The notes: generated from the sequence alone by a model not told the origin. Counted from the stretch's first letter, positions 7,897-16,612 are shown. The stretch: 36,291 nt of DNA from JBKPCD01 sp046727175 (GCA_046727175.1 JBKPCD010000231.1:1-36291), one strand, 5' to 3'. Numbers and translations are program-made.

Positions 7897-8778
7897 GTGG
7901 CGCTCGAAACGATAGTCGTGGTGCTGGTCCACTTTCGGATTCCCCCGGTCGTCCTATTGCTCGCCGTGTGCATCGGCGCGAGCGCAGAGCAGGCCACTCA
8001 GAACTCACGACCGCTGCCCGACCCCGTCGTTCTCACGCGGCAGATTCGCGAAGCGATTCGCCTCGACTACGCGCTGCAGAAGGAATTCACGTATCGCGAA
8101 CACCGTCGCGACGTGAAAATCTCGACGCTCGGCAAGGTCACTGTAGGCCCGCTGCGCACGTTCGAGGTCTTCCCGTCGACGGAACCGGGAAAGACGTACA
8201 AGCGGCTCATCGCGGTCGACGGAAAGCCGCTGGATCCCGCCGAGCTCGCGAAACGCGACGCGGAACGGCAGCGCGACCTCGCCAGACTCGAGACCGAAGC
8301 AGAACGCGCCGCCCGCACACGCGAGGAGGAGGCCGAACGGCGCGAACGCGAGGCGATTATCGACGACGCGATGGCCGTGTTCGCGCCGACGCTCATCGGA
8401 CGCGAGATTTACGAAGGCCAGCCCGTGATCGTCGCGGGGCTCTCGGCGCGGCCAAACGCGCGCGTGACCACGCGGGAGGGCCGGTGGTTCAGGCAATTCG
8501 AAGGGCGCGCGTGGATTGCCGAAGCCGACTACCAGATCGCACGGATCGACATGCACGCGATCGACGACGTCTCGATCGGGTGGGGCATCGTCGGACGCAT
8601 CCACCAGGGCAGCAGGTTCGTGTTCAGCCGACGGAAGGTAGAGGACACGTGGCTCCCCGCCGAACTGATCTTCGAAGGCAGCGGCCGGACACTGCTCTTC
8701 CGCAAGTTTCAGCTGAATGCTGTCACGACATACTCCGACTACCGGCGGCAGACGAAGAGGAACGGCCTGTCTCCGTAA
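7897..8778 (+). CDS. Secreted protein of unknown function
   Basis: The product is about 293 residues. A hydrophobic N-terminus (PPVVLLLAVCIGASAEQ) looks like a signal peptide, so the mature protein is probably periplasmic. Residues about 108-150 are highly charged (KRDAERQRDLARLETEAERAARTREEEAERRERE) and should form a helix or short coiled coil. On either side are beta-rich parts; the C-terminal GRWFRQFEGRAWIAEADYQIARIDMHAIDDVSIGWG resembles lipoprotein-carrier-like or LolA-like folds seen in other acidobacterial proteins, but this is only an impression. I recognise no active site. The start is uncertain: GTG codons at 7897, 7918 and 7921 are in frame and none has a clear ribosome binding site. 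Confidence 0.65.
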   Translation: MALETIVVVLVHFRIPPVVLLLAVCIGASAEQATQNSRPLPDPVVLTRQIREAIRLDYALQKEFTYREHRRDVKISTLGKVTVGPLRTFEVFPSTEPGKTYKRLIAVDGKPLDPAELAKRDAERQRDLARLETEAERAARTREEEAERREREAIIDDAMAVFAPTLIGREIYEGQPVIVAGLSARPNARVTTREGRWFRQFEGRAWIAEADYQIARIDMHAIDDVSIGWGIVGRIHQGSRFVFSRRKVEDTWLPAELIFEGSGRTLLFRKFQLNAVTTYSDYRRQTKRNGLSP

Positions 8779-8852
8779 ATCGAGCCACTACGGGGTCACA
8801 TCGTCATCGAACGTGGCGCCGCCGCTGCGCCCTGATTTCGCTGTGTCTGGCT

Positions 8853-9164
8853 TCAGCCCCAGAAGACCCGGTGGCCGCGCCGCTCGAGCGCGGCCGCGAC
8901 TGCTGCCTCCGCCTTCTCGGCTTCCTTACGTGTGCGGAACGGTCCGATTCCTTTCATCAGATCGTAGCGAAGCTTGATCCCGAACTTATGCGGCTTCCCC
9001 GCCGCAAGCCTGGCCCCCGCCTTGTGCTGCTCGAATCGATGCTCCGGCGTGTGGGCCGTGTGGCCGACGTAGACCGGCGCGAAGGCACAGGGCTCCGAAA
9101 TGCACGCACGATCGAGCTCGATGACATAGACGGAGTAGCGCGGTTTCCTGCGGCCGCGGGACAT
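8853..9164 (-). CDS. Small GIY-YIG-like nuclease domain protein
   Basis: The 103-residue protein carries YSVYVIEL (residues 10-17) and PVYVGHTAHTPEHRFEQHKAG (30-50). These match the two-strand GIY-YIG core with its Tyr and Gly residues and a downstream Arg/His region. The C-terminal half is a charged helix (RKEAEKAEAAVAAALERRG). The domain stands alone, without the UvrC or homing-endonuclease partner domains. The canonical Glu that anchors the metal in active nucleases is not evident, so activity is unsure. It is convergent with the upstream secreted-protein gene and divergent from ppc. The ATG at 9164 is the only sensible start. Confidence 0.6.
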   Translation of the reverse strand: MSRGRRKPRYSVYVIELDRACISEPCAFAPVYVGHTAHTPEHRFEQHKAGARLAAGKPHKFGIKLRYDLMKGIGPFRTRKEAEKAEAAVAAALERRGHRVFWG

Positions 9165-9246
9165 GATCGATATCAGTATCCTCGTTCGCGGCAGCTGCCG
9201 GTTCGAGGTTCGTCGCTACGATCCGAAACCGCGGCCGGGCATCAGA

Positions 9247-9310
9247 ACAGGAGATCAGGAGATCAAGAGTCTCTTCCTCAAGACATTCTCCTGATCTTCT
9301 GGTCTCCTGT
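9247..9310. repeat. Inverted repeat built from CAGGAGAT units
   Basis: The left arm AGATCAGGAGA (9252-9262) is an exact reverse complement of TCTCCTGATCT (9287-9297). A further CAGGAGA (9248-9254) pairs with TCTCCTG (9303-9309). The direct units overlap, so alternative hairpins are possible. It lies about 50 bp upstream of ppc, in the divergent gap between the GIY-YIG gene and ppc. Confidence 0.7.
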
Positions 9311-9357
9311 AAGTTCTTACGCCGGTCGAGTGCCGGCCGTGGGTTGTACGATTGGAC

Positions 9358-12090
9358 ATGTCCGACCCGCACAAAGCGCTGCGCGACGATGTACGCCTGC
9401 TCGGTGAATTGCTTGGAAAGACATTACGACAGCGCCGCGGTGACGCGTTCTTCGAGACCGTCGAGCGGGTCCGGGCGCTGGCGAAGAGCGGGCGCGCTGG
9501 GGGTCAGCGCGAGCTCGATTCGCTGGCCGGCGTGTTGCAGAGTCTTCCCGTCGGGGACGCCGTCCCGGTTGCGCGTGCCTTCTCGCACTTCCTGACCCTC
9601 GCGAACATCGCCGAGCAGCACCATCGGATCCGCCGCCGCCGCGCTTATCAGCGGAATCCCGCCGCACGTCCGCAACCTGGATCGTGCGACGAAGTGTTCG
9701 CCCGTTTAATCGACAGCGGCGTGACACCGGACACGCTCTATTCCACAATCGCGTCGCTGCGTATCGAGCTCGTGCTCACCGCACATCCGACAGAGATCAC
9801 ACGCCGCACGCTGGTCTACAAGCAACTTCGTGTTGCCGACGCGCTTGCGGGCCTCGATCGGGCGGATCTGACGACGCTCGAGCGAGAAGAGCTCATGGAA
9901 TCGCTGGGCCGCGAGATCACGGCGATGTGGCAGACCGAGGAGATCAGGCCGGAACGCCCGACGCCTGTGGACGAAGTTATCAGCGGTCTCCTGATCTTCG
10001 AGCAGACGCTATGGGACGCCCTGCCACGTTATCTCCGCACGATGGATGCGGCCCTCCGGCGAACGACCGGACGCGGTCTGTCGCTCGATGCGGCCCCGAT
10101 CCGCTTCGGATCCTGGATCGGCGGCGATCGCGACGGTAATCCGCACGTCACCCCGGAGGTCACACGCCTCGCCTGCATCGTCGCGCGGTGGATGGCGGCG
10201 GACTTGTACGAACGGGAAATCGACGCGCTGCGTCTCGAGCTGTCGATGACCGACGCGACGCCGGAGCTGCGCGCGCGCGCGGGCAACGCGCGCGAGCCGT
10301 ATCGGGCCGTGCTCCGCGACGTCCGCGATCGTCTGCGCGCGACGCGCGAACGGCTTGGTCACGCGCTCACGACCGGGAAGGCAAGACAACGCCTGCTCGG
10401 CGAGCTGGGAGGCCGCAGCTCCAGCGAGCTCGAGAACGGATCCGAAGAAGAGGAACCCGTGCCGGCAACGGCCGACGCCGACCCGTACGAACAGGTGGCG
10501 GACTTCGTGGAACCACTGCAGCTTTGTTATCGCTCGCTGGTGGAAACGGGCCAGCAGATCATTGCACAAGGACGGCTGGCGGATATTCTGCGCCGTGTTG
10601 CCGCGTTCGGTCTGACGCTGGTGCGGCTCGACCTTCGCCAGCACGCATCGCGGCACGTTGCAGCCATTGATGCCATCACCGCTCACCTCGGTGTCGGAAG
10701 ATTCAGTGAATGGGACGAGGTCATGCGTCAGGCGTTCCTCGGAGAGGCGCTGCGCAATCGATTGTCAGTGCCGGACGATCTGCCCGCCGCCGACGACGTG
10801 CGCGAGGTGTACGAGACGTTCAGGGCGGCCGCGAAGATCAACCCCGAGTCTCTCGGCGCGTACATCGTGTCGATGACGCACTCGCCCTCCGACGTGCTTG
10901 CCGTCGAGCTCCTGCAGCAACAGGCAGGCGTCCACCTCCGTGTCGTTCCGCTGTTCGAAGAAGTGGAAACCCTGCGCAGCGCGCCCACGACCATGCGCGC
11001 GCTCTTCGAACAACGCGATTATCGGGAGCGCATCGGCGGGCGTCAGGAAGTCATGATCGGATACTCCGACTCGGCGAAAGACGGCGGGCGCCTGACCGCG
11101 AACTGGGAGCTCTATCGGGCGCAGGAAGCCATTGTCGACGTCTGCCGCAACGCGGGGATCGAGCTGACGCTCTTTCACGGTCGCGGCGGGAGCGTCGGCC
11201 GCGGGGGCGGTCCGACGTATCTCGCGATCCAGTCGCAGCCGCCCGGATCCGTCAACGGACGGATCCGCGTCACTGAACAGGGTGAGATGATCCAGGCGCA
11301 GTTCGGGTTGCCCGAGATCGCCGTCCGCACCCTCGAGGTCTACACGACTGCAACGTTGGCCGCCACCCTCGGCATCACTCCGCCTGCGTGCGCGGAGTGG
11401 CGCGACGCGATGGATCGGCTGGCCGATACGGCCCGAACTGCGTATCGCCGGGTGGTGTACGAGACGCCGGAGTTCGTTCCCTACTTTCGCGCCGCCGCAC
11501 CCGAAGTGGAGCTGGCGGCGATGCCGATCGGCAGCCGGCCCGCCCGACGTGCGAAAGGAGACAAGAACGAAGGCGTGGAATCGTTGCGCGCGATTCCCTG
11601 GGTGTTTGCCTGGACTCAGACCCGTCTGCTGCTGCCGTCGTGGCTGGGTGTCGGCGAGGCGCTCGCGTCAGCGATCGAGCGCGGGGAGCGCGAGCTGCTC
11701 GCGAGGATGTACAAGGAGTGGCCGTTTTTCCGCTCGACCCTGGGCCTGATCGAAATGGTGCTCGCCAAGGCGGACTCGCACATCGCCGCGGAATACGATC
11801 GTCAGCTGGTGCCCGACCATCTGAAGCCGCTCGGCGTAGATCTTCGAGCACGCCTCGGCACGACGATCGGCACGTTGCTCGAGGCGACCGGGACGGATCG
11901 CCTGCTCGAGCACAACCCCGTCCTGCGGCGATCGATCGAAGTGCGCAATCCGTACGTCGATCCCATCAATCTCGTCCAGATCGAGCTGCTGCGACGGCTG
12001 CGAGAGGATGGCAACGCGGCGCCGGAGCTGTGGCACGCGTTCATGGTCACCGTGAACGGGATCGCCGCCGGGATGAGGAACACGGGGTGA
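9358..12090 (+). CDS. ppc: Phosphoenolpyruvate carboxylase
   Basis: The enzyme carboxylates PEP with bicarbonate to oxaloacetate, refilling the TCA cycle; it is cytosolic and usually tetrameric. The 910-residue length and motifs fit the bacterial family: the catalytic His in VLTAHPTEITRR (H143), GSWIGGDRDGNP, VRLDLRQHASRH, MIGYSDSAKDGG, LFHGRGGSVGRGGGP and the C-terminal GIAAGMRNTG that closes the active site. A Glu/Pro-rich insert (about residues 364-379) is species-specific. The ATG at 9358 is preferred; a TTG at 9352 would add two residues. There is no Shine-Dalgarno sequence, but TACGAT ends 5 nt before the ATG, so the mRNA may be leaderless. The GT87 gene overlaps its stop codon. Confidence 0.97.
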   Translation: MSDPHKALRDDVRLLGELLGKTLRQRRGDAFFETVERVRALAKSGRAGGQRELDSLAGVLQSLPVGDAVPVARAFSHFLTLANIAEQHHRIRRRRAYQRNPAARPQPGSCDEVFARLIDSGVTPDTLYSTIASLRIELVLTAHPTEITRRTLVYKQLRVADALAGLDRADLTTLEREELMESLGREITAMWQTEEIRPERPTPVDEVISGLLIFEQTLWDALPRYLRTMDAALRRTTGRGLSLDAAPIRFGSWIGGDRDGNPHVTPEVTRLACIVARWMAADLYEREIDALRLELSMTDATPELRARAGNAREPYRAVLRDVRDRLRATRERLGHALTTGKARQRLLGELGGRSSSELENGSEEEEPVPATADADPYEQVADFVEPLQLCYRSLVETGQQIIAQGRLADILRRVAAFGLTLVRLDLRQHASRHVAAIDAITAHLGVGRFSEWDEVMRQAFLGEALRNRLSVPDDLPAADDVREVYETFRAAAKINPESLGAYIVSMTHSPSDVLAVELLQQQAGVHLRVVPLFEEVETLRSAPTTMRALFEQRDYRERIGGRQEVMIGYSDSAKDGGRLTANWELYRAQEAIVDVCRNAGIELTLFHGRGGSVGRGGGPTYLAIQSQPPGSVNGRIRVTEQGEMIQAQFGLPEIAVRTLEVYTTATLAATLGITPPACAEWRDAMDRLADTARTAYRRVVYETPEFVPYFRAAAPEVELAAMPIGSRPARRAKGDKNEGVESLRAIPWVFAWTQTRLLLPSWLGVGEALASAIERGERELLARMYKEWPFFRSTLGLIEMVLAKADSHIAAEYDRQLVPDHLKPLGVDLRARLGTTIGTLLEATGTDRLLEHNPVLRRSIEVRNPYVDPINLVQIELLRRLREDGNAAPELWHAFMVTVNGIAAGMRNTG

Positions 12091-12098
12091 CAGTCTCG

Positions 12099-13238
12099 AT
12101 GACACAATCCAGCCGCCGCGCCCTCGTCATCCTGTGCCTCGCGCTTCTCATTGTGGTCAGTTACATCGCACGCATCCGTCGCGAGATGGTCGACTTCGCG
12201 GTCAACTATCACGCCGGGCAGAGACTCATGGCGGGCGAAACGCTGTATCAGACCGACGACGGCCACTACATGTTCAAGTACCTGCCGGTCGCGGCGCTCA
12301 TCTACCTTCCCCTTGGCCGTCTTCCAATCGAAGCCGCGAAGGCGACGTGGTTCGTGATTTCGGTGCTGGCGCTCATCTGGTGTTTTGGATTGGTACGGGC
12401 GCTCGTGCCGCTCCCGCATCGGCGTTATCTGCTGGCTTTCTCCGGTCTGGTGCTGGCCAAGTATTTCCTGCACGAACTGACGCTTGGTCAGATCAACATT
12501 CTGGTGACTCTCATGATGCTGCTCGCGACTCGAGCGCTCTCGCAAGACGCCGGCGCGCGGCACGACGCCGCGGCGGGCGCACTGGCGGGGGTCGCGACGG
12601 CGATGAAACCCCACGCCGCGGTGTTCTTCCCTTATCTTCTGATCAAGCGAAATTGGGTCGGCGTGGCAGCCGGCATGGGAGCGTTGACGATCGCGCTCAT
12701 CGTCCCCGCGCTGTTCTATGGCCTGCGAGGCAACATCCGCGTGCTCGGGGACTGGGCCGTCACGCTCTCGCAATCGACACCGACACTGCTGACGAACAAC
12801 GACAACGTGTCGGTGATCGCGTTCTTCACGAAGTGGTTTGGCCCGACGACCCGCACGTTCATCGCAGCCGCGGGCGTCCTTGCAATCGTCGCACTGCTGA
12901 TGCTCGCGGTGATCCGCCGCGGCGGCAACAGACGCGATCGTTCAGTGCTCGAATGTGCACTGCTCCTGACGCTGATTCCATTGATCTCACCACTCGGCTG
13001 GGACTACACGTTCATCATGTCACTGCTGGCCGTGGCGCTGCTGGTGAACGGGTTCGAAGTCTTTCCCCGCATCGGCCAAATCGTCCTCGCGATCAACTTC
13101 GGCGTCATCGCGCTGGCAATATTCGATCTCATTGGCCGCCACGCGTATGCGATGTTCATGCAGTGGTCAGTGACGACGGTGAACTTCCTCGTGCTCGTAG
13201 TCGCGCTCGCTTATCTCCGATTTCGAGCTGACCTCTGA
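12099..13238 (+). CDS. GT87 (DUF2029) polytopic membrane glycosyltransferase
   Basis: The 379-residue protein is strongly hydrophobic, with about nine to ten predicted transmembrane helices. It carries the DUF2029/GT87 pattern: an early periplasmic stretch with aspartates (MVDFAVNYHAGQRLMAGETLYQTDDGHYMFKYLPVAALIYLP), a GQINILVTLMMLLA helix, and AGVATAMKPHAAVFFPYLL. Members use polyprenyl-phosphate sugars, for example the mannosyltransferases of actinobacterial lipoglycans; the acceptor here is unknown. Two starts are possible. The ATG at 12099 has GGGGTGA 8 nt upstream. A GTG at 12087 overlaps the ppc stop (GTGA) and has GAGG 8 nt upstream, so translation is probably coupled to ppc. It is convergent with a GT9 gene across a hairpin element that begins at the stop codon. 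Confidence 0.85.
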   Translation: MTQSSRRALVILCLALLIVVSYIARIRREMVDFAVNYHAGQRLMAGETLYQTDDGHYMFKYLPVAALIYLPLGRLPIEAAKATWFVISVLALIWCFGLVRALVPLPHRRYLLAFSGLVLAKYFLHELTLGQINILVTLMMLLATRALSQDAGARHDAAAGALAGVATAMKPHAAVFFPYLLIKRNWVGVAAGMGALTIALIVPALFYGLRGNIRVLGDWAVTLSQSTPTLLTNNDNVSVIAFFTKWFGPTTRTFIAAAGVLAIVALLMLAVIRRGGNRRDRSVLECALLLTLIPLISPLGWDYTFIMSLLAVALLVNGFEVFPRIGQIVLAINFGVIALAIFDLIGRHAYAMFMQWSVTTVNFLVLVVALAYLRFRADL

Positions 13239-13368
13239 CAGGCCGCTGAAAAAGACGGCCTGATGGGAAATGGGAAATGGGAAATGGCAATGGGAGATGG
13301 GCAAGTTTCTAGGAGTTCCCATGCCCATATCCCATTTCCCATTTCAGGATGCGTTTTTCAGCATCCTG
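13239..13368. repeat. 130 bp paired-hairpin element, copy 1
   Basis: The left end is a hairpin with arms CAGGCCG/CGGCCTG around a CTGAAAAAGA loop (13239-13262). The right end is a hairpin with arms CAGGATGC/GCATCCTG around GTTTTTCA (13345-13368). The two loops are inverted copies of a CTGAAAAA word. Between them are GGGAAAT heptamers on the left and their complements on the right, so the whole element is an imperfect inverted repeat. It fills the gap between two convergent genes. The GT9 stop codon lies inside the right hairpin. It may end transcription from both sides. Confidence 0.8.
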
Positions 13369-14620
13369 CCAGTCCCTGGAGCAGGTTGTCCGCTGCCGCG
13401 AGTACTTCTTCCGGCGAGATCGACTTCAGGCAGACGTTGTCTCCATCGCATGGCGACCGGCGATGGTTATATGCCGTCAGACACGGGGAGCAAGACAGCG
13501 GCTTGTGCAGGTTGACCGCCCGCGGCGAAAGACTTCCGTAGAGCAGAGGCGTCTCAGGACCAAAGAGCACGATGCTCGGAATTGGCGTGAGAGACGCGAA
13601 GTGTCCGATACCACCGTCGTTGGTGATCAGCAGGACGCCAAGGTGCAAGAGCACCGTAACCTCGCGAACCGACGCGGTGTAGCCCGTCAAGTCGACGCAG
13701 CGGGTGTTCGAACACCCGCGCTTGATCGTCTCGGCCAGCTCACGGTCTTCTGCCAGCCCGATGATCGCCACAGCAAACCCCCGTGCAATCAAATCGCGCG
13801 CCACATGGCTGAAGGATGAAACGGGCCACGCGCGGATCGGGAGGAGACCAGCTCCTGGACAGAGGAACACGAGGGGCCGGCCGCCGATCGACGGGTGCGC
13901 CCGATGAAGCCGGTCGCGTGCGGTCTCGAGCTCACCGGGTCGCAGGAGGACCGGCGGAAGGCGCAGCGTCGCGGTCGGCAGCTCCTTCGCCCTCGGCATC
14001 GTCGTCGAACCAATGGCGTCGGCAAGCGTCACGAATTGCTGCGCGATGTGCCGATACGGGTTGTACAGCACTGGCCGGTTCATGAAGTCGCCTCTGTAGA
14101 GGCCTTCCTGGGTGTATCGATGGAACCCAACACGGATTCTCGCGCCGCTCAGACCCGCGAAAATGGCGCTGACGCGGGCGAAGAGCTCCAGGTCGAGAAC
14201 AGCATCAAGCCGCAGCGCACGCATTCGTCTTACCGCCCGGACGCTGTCGAGCACGAATGCACCCTGCGAACCGGTCCTCACGACGATGACCTGCTCGTCA
14301 GGGACGATGCCGAGCAGGTCGAGCGCAGCGCGGTTCTGTTCCGAGCAAAGCACAAAGAGCGTCGCCGACGGGTGGCTCTCACGAAGGCGGTCGAACATCG
14401 GGCGCGTGAGGACCAGAGCGCCCATCTCCGACAGCAGGACGACCAGGATGCGTCGCACCTCGCTCGGGGGATCCTCGGCGCCTGTCACACGGTAGAGGAA
14501 CGTCAGAAGCCAGCAGAGCAGAGGCCCGACTGCGCGATCGAACCAGCGCTGGCGATCGACGGTCAGCCGGTTGAAGGGACGGCGTTCGTGATCGGACGCT
14601 TTTCCGTTGGGCGGTGACAT
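13358..14620 (-). CDS. Glycosyltransferase family 9 (LPS heptosyltransferase-like)
   Basis: The 420-residue protein matches GT9, which adds heptose or other sugars to lipopolysaccharide core at the inner face of the inner membrane. It shows the N-terminal ILVVLLSEMGALVLTRPMFDRL (about residues 58-79), the mid-protein nucleotide-sugar region VFLCPGAGLLPIRAWP, and the C-terminal ITNDGGIGHFASLTPIPSIVLFGPETP typical of the family. A Cys pattern CSPCLTAYNHRRSPC near the end is common in GT9 proteins outside Proteobacteria. The N-terminus has about 55 residues before the domain, with a hydrophobic segment (LLCWLLTFLYRVT) that may bind the membrane. The last codons and the stop lie in the right hairpin of the repeat element. 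No Shine-Dalgarno site is seen; TAGCCT lies 8 nt before the ATG. Confidence 0.88.
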   Translation of the reverse strand: MSPPNGKASDHERRPFNRLTVDRQRWFDRAVGPLLCWLLTFLYRVTGAEDPPSEVRRILVVLLSEMGALVLTRPMFDRLRESHPSATLFVLCSEQNRAALDLLGIVPDEQVIVVRTGSQGAFVLDSVRAVRRMRALRLDAVLDLELFARVSAIFAGLSGARIRVGFHRYTQEGLYRGDFMNRPVLYNPYRHIAQQFVTLADAIGSTTMPRAKELPTATLRLPPVLLRPGELETARDRLHRAHPSIGGRPLVFLCPGAGLLPIRAWPVSSFSHVARDLIARGFAVAIIGLAEDRELAETIKRGCSNTRCVDLTGYTASVREVTVLLHLGVLLITNDGGIGHFASLTPIPSIVLFGPETPLLYGSLSPRAVNLHKPLSCSPCLTAYNHRRSPCDGDNVCLKSISPEEVLAAADNLLQGLAGC

Positions 14621-14678
14621 TCCGTACTAGGCTACAGCGGGATGAAGCTCCGGGAATAGCTGCTGAGAAACCGCGCCG

Positions 14679-14710
14679 GTGGCTCGGTAGCTCGGTGGCT
14701 CGGTAGCTCG
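14679..14710. repeat. Tandem 16 bp repeat (GTGGCTCGGTAGCTCG)
   Basis: Two adjacent copies of the 16 bp unit, equivalent to four CTCGGTRG octamers, lie in the gap between the GT9 and arfB start codons. The same words occur at 1849-1880 and, in diverged form, at 16553-16600. Confidence 0.75.
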
Positions 14711-14838
14711 CGTCGGTGCCCGGGCTCCAGCTCCGCAAAATCTGCGCGTCGTTGAATGCGTCCAAATCGCGAGCGGCCGCCAGTCGTAAGAGCAACGAGC
14801 GCAAATACGGATGAGTGTGTTGCTACACTGAACGGGAC

Positions 14839-15264
14839 ATGCTCCGAGTCACAGATGACGTCGCGATCGATGAGGCGGACCTCGAAGAACGTTTCGTGCG
14901 TGCGTCCGGACCGGGAGGGCAGAACGTCAATAAGGTTGCGACCGCGGTTCAGTTGAAATTCGATGCGGCGTGCTCCAGCGCATTCGATGATGAATCCAGG
15001 CGCCGATTGCGTGCGATCGCGGGGAATCGAATGACGGCCGATGGTGTCGTCATGATCGATGCGCGTCGATTCAGGACGCAGGCGAAGAATCGGGAGGACG
15101 CGCGCGACCGGCTTGCCGCGTTGCTGCGGAAGGCGTTGGTCACTCCGAAGCGTCGGCGCAAGACGACGCCGACCGCGGCCTCGACCGAGCGCCGTATCGC
15201 ATCGAAGCGCCGGCGCGCGGAGACGAAGCACCGGCGGACGAAGCTCTCCACCGAAGTTGAGTAA
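14839..15264 (+). CDS. arfB: Peptidyl-tRNA hydrolase ArfB-like (ribosome rescue)
   Basis: The 141-residue protein has the GGQ motif in RASGPGGQNVNKVAT (residues 21-35), which catalyses peptidyl-tRNA hydrolysis, followed by AVQLKFDA. The C-terminal tail (from about residue 105) is extremely basic (KRRRKTTP ... KRRRAETKHRRTK), as needed for ArfB to enter the empty mRNA channel of stalled ribosomes. It lacks the codon-recognition domain of RF1/RF2, so it should rescue ribosomes without a stop codon. The start at 14839 is chosen over an upstream in-frame start because MLRVTDDVAI is the usual N-terminus. TACACT lies 9 nt before the ATG. After the stop, ATCCGCG words repeat before the convergent cyclase gene ends. 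Confidence 0.88.
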   Translation: MLRVTDDVAIDEADLEERFVRASGPGGQNVNKVATAVQLKFDAACSSAFDDESRRRLRAIAGNRMTADGVVMIDARRFRTQAKNREDARDRLAALLRKALVTPKRRRKTTPTAASTERRIASKRRRAETKHRRTKLSTEVE

Positions 15265-15306
15265 TTGAGGTGAATCCGCGGACATCCGCGAAGATCCACG
15301 CTCATT

Positions 15307-16059
15307 TCAGGAAGGCGAAAATCCGCGTAGGGCCACCGGATCCACCGGCGATGTTGACGGCGCAACCATGACGTGGAACCCGGTCGCCGGCAGCGTCGTC
15401 AGATGCGCCGCGTTCTCGATGTGATACACGTTCAGCGGCATACTGACGTGGTGCGCTTCGAACTTCGTCGACGGGCCGTAATCGATGCTCGGCGTATCGA
15501 TGCCGATCCCGGCCACTGCGCGGTCGCGCGCCAGCAGCGCCACGGCTTGCGGCATCAGCCCGGGAAAATGCTTGACGCCGTTGCTCTCGTTCATGTACCG
15601 GGCGCGATCGGGCCAGAAGCGATCCCAGCCCGTCGCGATCAACACGATCGCCCCTCGGGGAATTTGCCCCGACTGCCGTTCGAACCCGGCAATGTCTTCG
15701 ACGGTGACGCGGTAATCGGAATTCGCAGCGGCCGCTTTCGAGACATCGAGCCGAACGCCAGGCCGATACAGTCGATCGACCGGGATTCGATCCACAGTCC
15801 AACCCGACGAAGCGAAATGCGCGGGAGCATCGAGGTGCGTGCCGAAATGCTCCTCGACATCGATCTTCCCCGCCGCATATCCATCCTTCTCCATGGTTGC
15901 CACGGTCGTCCGATGGTACGCGGGCTGCGCGTCCCAGCTCGGATCTCCCTGCTGAATCGGATGGCCAAGATCGACGATCGGCGGCTGTGACTGTGCCGAG
16001 AGCGCAGCTCCGGCGAGCAGCAGAATCGGAACCCACGCAAGCCTCGCGCACATTGTCAT
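15307..16059 (-). CDS. Secreted cyclase-family (kynurenine formamidase-like) hydrolase
   Basis: The 250-residue protein belongs to the cyclase family (PF04199), Mn/Zn-dependent hydrolases that include bacterial kynurenine formamidase. The metal-binding motif HxGTHxDxPxH is complete: H71, H75, D77 and H81 in HFGTHLDAPAHF. The central DIAGFE, IPRGAIVLIATGWD and GIGIDTPSID stretches are also typical. Unlike cytosolic KynB it begins with a signal peptide (residues 1-22, ending SAQSQ), so it acts in the periplasm and its substrate need not be N-formylkynurenine. The ATG at 16059 has CAGGAG 5 nt upstream. The start overlaps the stop of the membrane-protein gene by 4 nt (ATGA), so the two are translationally coupled. 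No kyn genes are nearby. Confidence 0.85.
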   Translation of the reverse strand: MTMCARLAWVPILLLAGAALSAQSQPPIVDLGHPIQQGDPSWDAQPAYHRTTVATMEKDGYAAGKIDVEEHFGTHLDAPAHFASSGWTVDRIPVDRLYRPGVRLDVSKAAAANSDYRVTVEDIAGFERQSGQIPRGAIVLIATGWDRFWPDRARYMNESNGVKHFPGLMPQAVALLARDRAVAGIGIDTPSIDYGPSTKFEAHHVSMPLNVYHIENAAHLTTLPATGFHVMVAPSTSPVDPVALRGFSPS

Positions 16060-16490
16060 CGACTCCTGCTCGACCGGACTGCCACCACATACAGCACGGT
16101 GACGATTGCCATCGAAATCAAGGGGGGAGGGATTCGGTAGTACGCGTACAAGAGCGTCAGCAGCGCCGAAGTCGCGGCAAGCACGACCGCCATCCGGGAC
16201 AACACCCGCGGCGCCGCCTCCGAGTCCGCTGCGAGCACAAGGCCCAGGGTCCCCATCGCCAGGAGGCACACGCTCATCGTGAACGTGAGGCCTCGAAAGA
16301 TGTCCCAGATCGACGGAGACATTCCGATGCCGAGCGGGATGCGATAGCCCTCCATGCCAGCTCTGACGGCCAGCATGGGAGCGTCCTCGGCCTGCGGTGC
16401 AACGTTACCGATCGTATGCAGAATCGCCACGACGATCATGGCAATTGACGCCGTCGAGAACATGCGGCGGCCCAGCGAGAAGAGTGACAT
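16056..16490 (-). CDS. Small four-helix membrane protein, function unknown
   Basis: The 144-residue protein has four hydrophobic segments (about residues 10-29, 67-87, 96-114 and 119-137) and almost no soluble part, so it is an inner-membrane protein. The start at 16490 is set by GGAGG four bases before the ATG; a GTG at 16511 is in frame but has no such site. It resembles small proteins annotated after Leptospira LIC_13387, but that link is from memory and weak. The gene overlaps the cyclase-family hydrolase downstream by 4 nt, forming a two-gene operon. No catalytic residues are evident. Confidence 0.7.
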   Translation of the reverse strand: MSLFSLGRRMFSTASIAMIVVAILHTIGNVAPQAEDAPMLAVRAGMEGYRIPLGIGMSPSIWDIFRGLTFTMSVCLLAMGTLGLVLAADSEAAPRVLSRMAVVLAATSALLTLLYAYYRIPPPLISMAIVTVLYVVAVRSSRSR

Positions 16491-16552
16491 CCGACCTCCG
16501 ACGTGTGGCACACATCATATGTCACGCCCTCCGGGGCCGGGGCCGGGGACCG

Positions 16553-16612
16553 GTCGCTCGGTAGTTCGGTAGTTCGGTTGCTCGCTGGTTCGGGATTCGG
16601 TTTGGGATTTGG
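16553..16612. repeat. Low-complexity direct repeats (CGGTAGTT, TTCGGGAT words)
   Basis: The stretch runs CGCTCGGTAGTTCGGTAGTT, then TTGCTCGCTGGTTCGGGATT and TTGGGATT words. It follows three GGGGCC units at 16532-16548. It lies between the terminator of the ABC operon and the start of the four-helix membrane protein gene. Confidence 0.6.

Noticed and set aside
13239..13368. CRISPR-like array reading of the GGGAAAT and other tandem words
   Set aside because: Units are only 7-20 bp with no spacers of regular length, and no cas genes are present.
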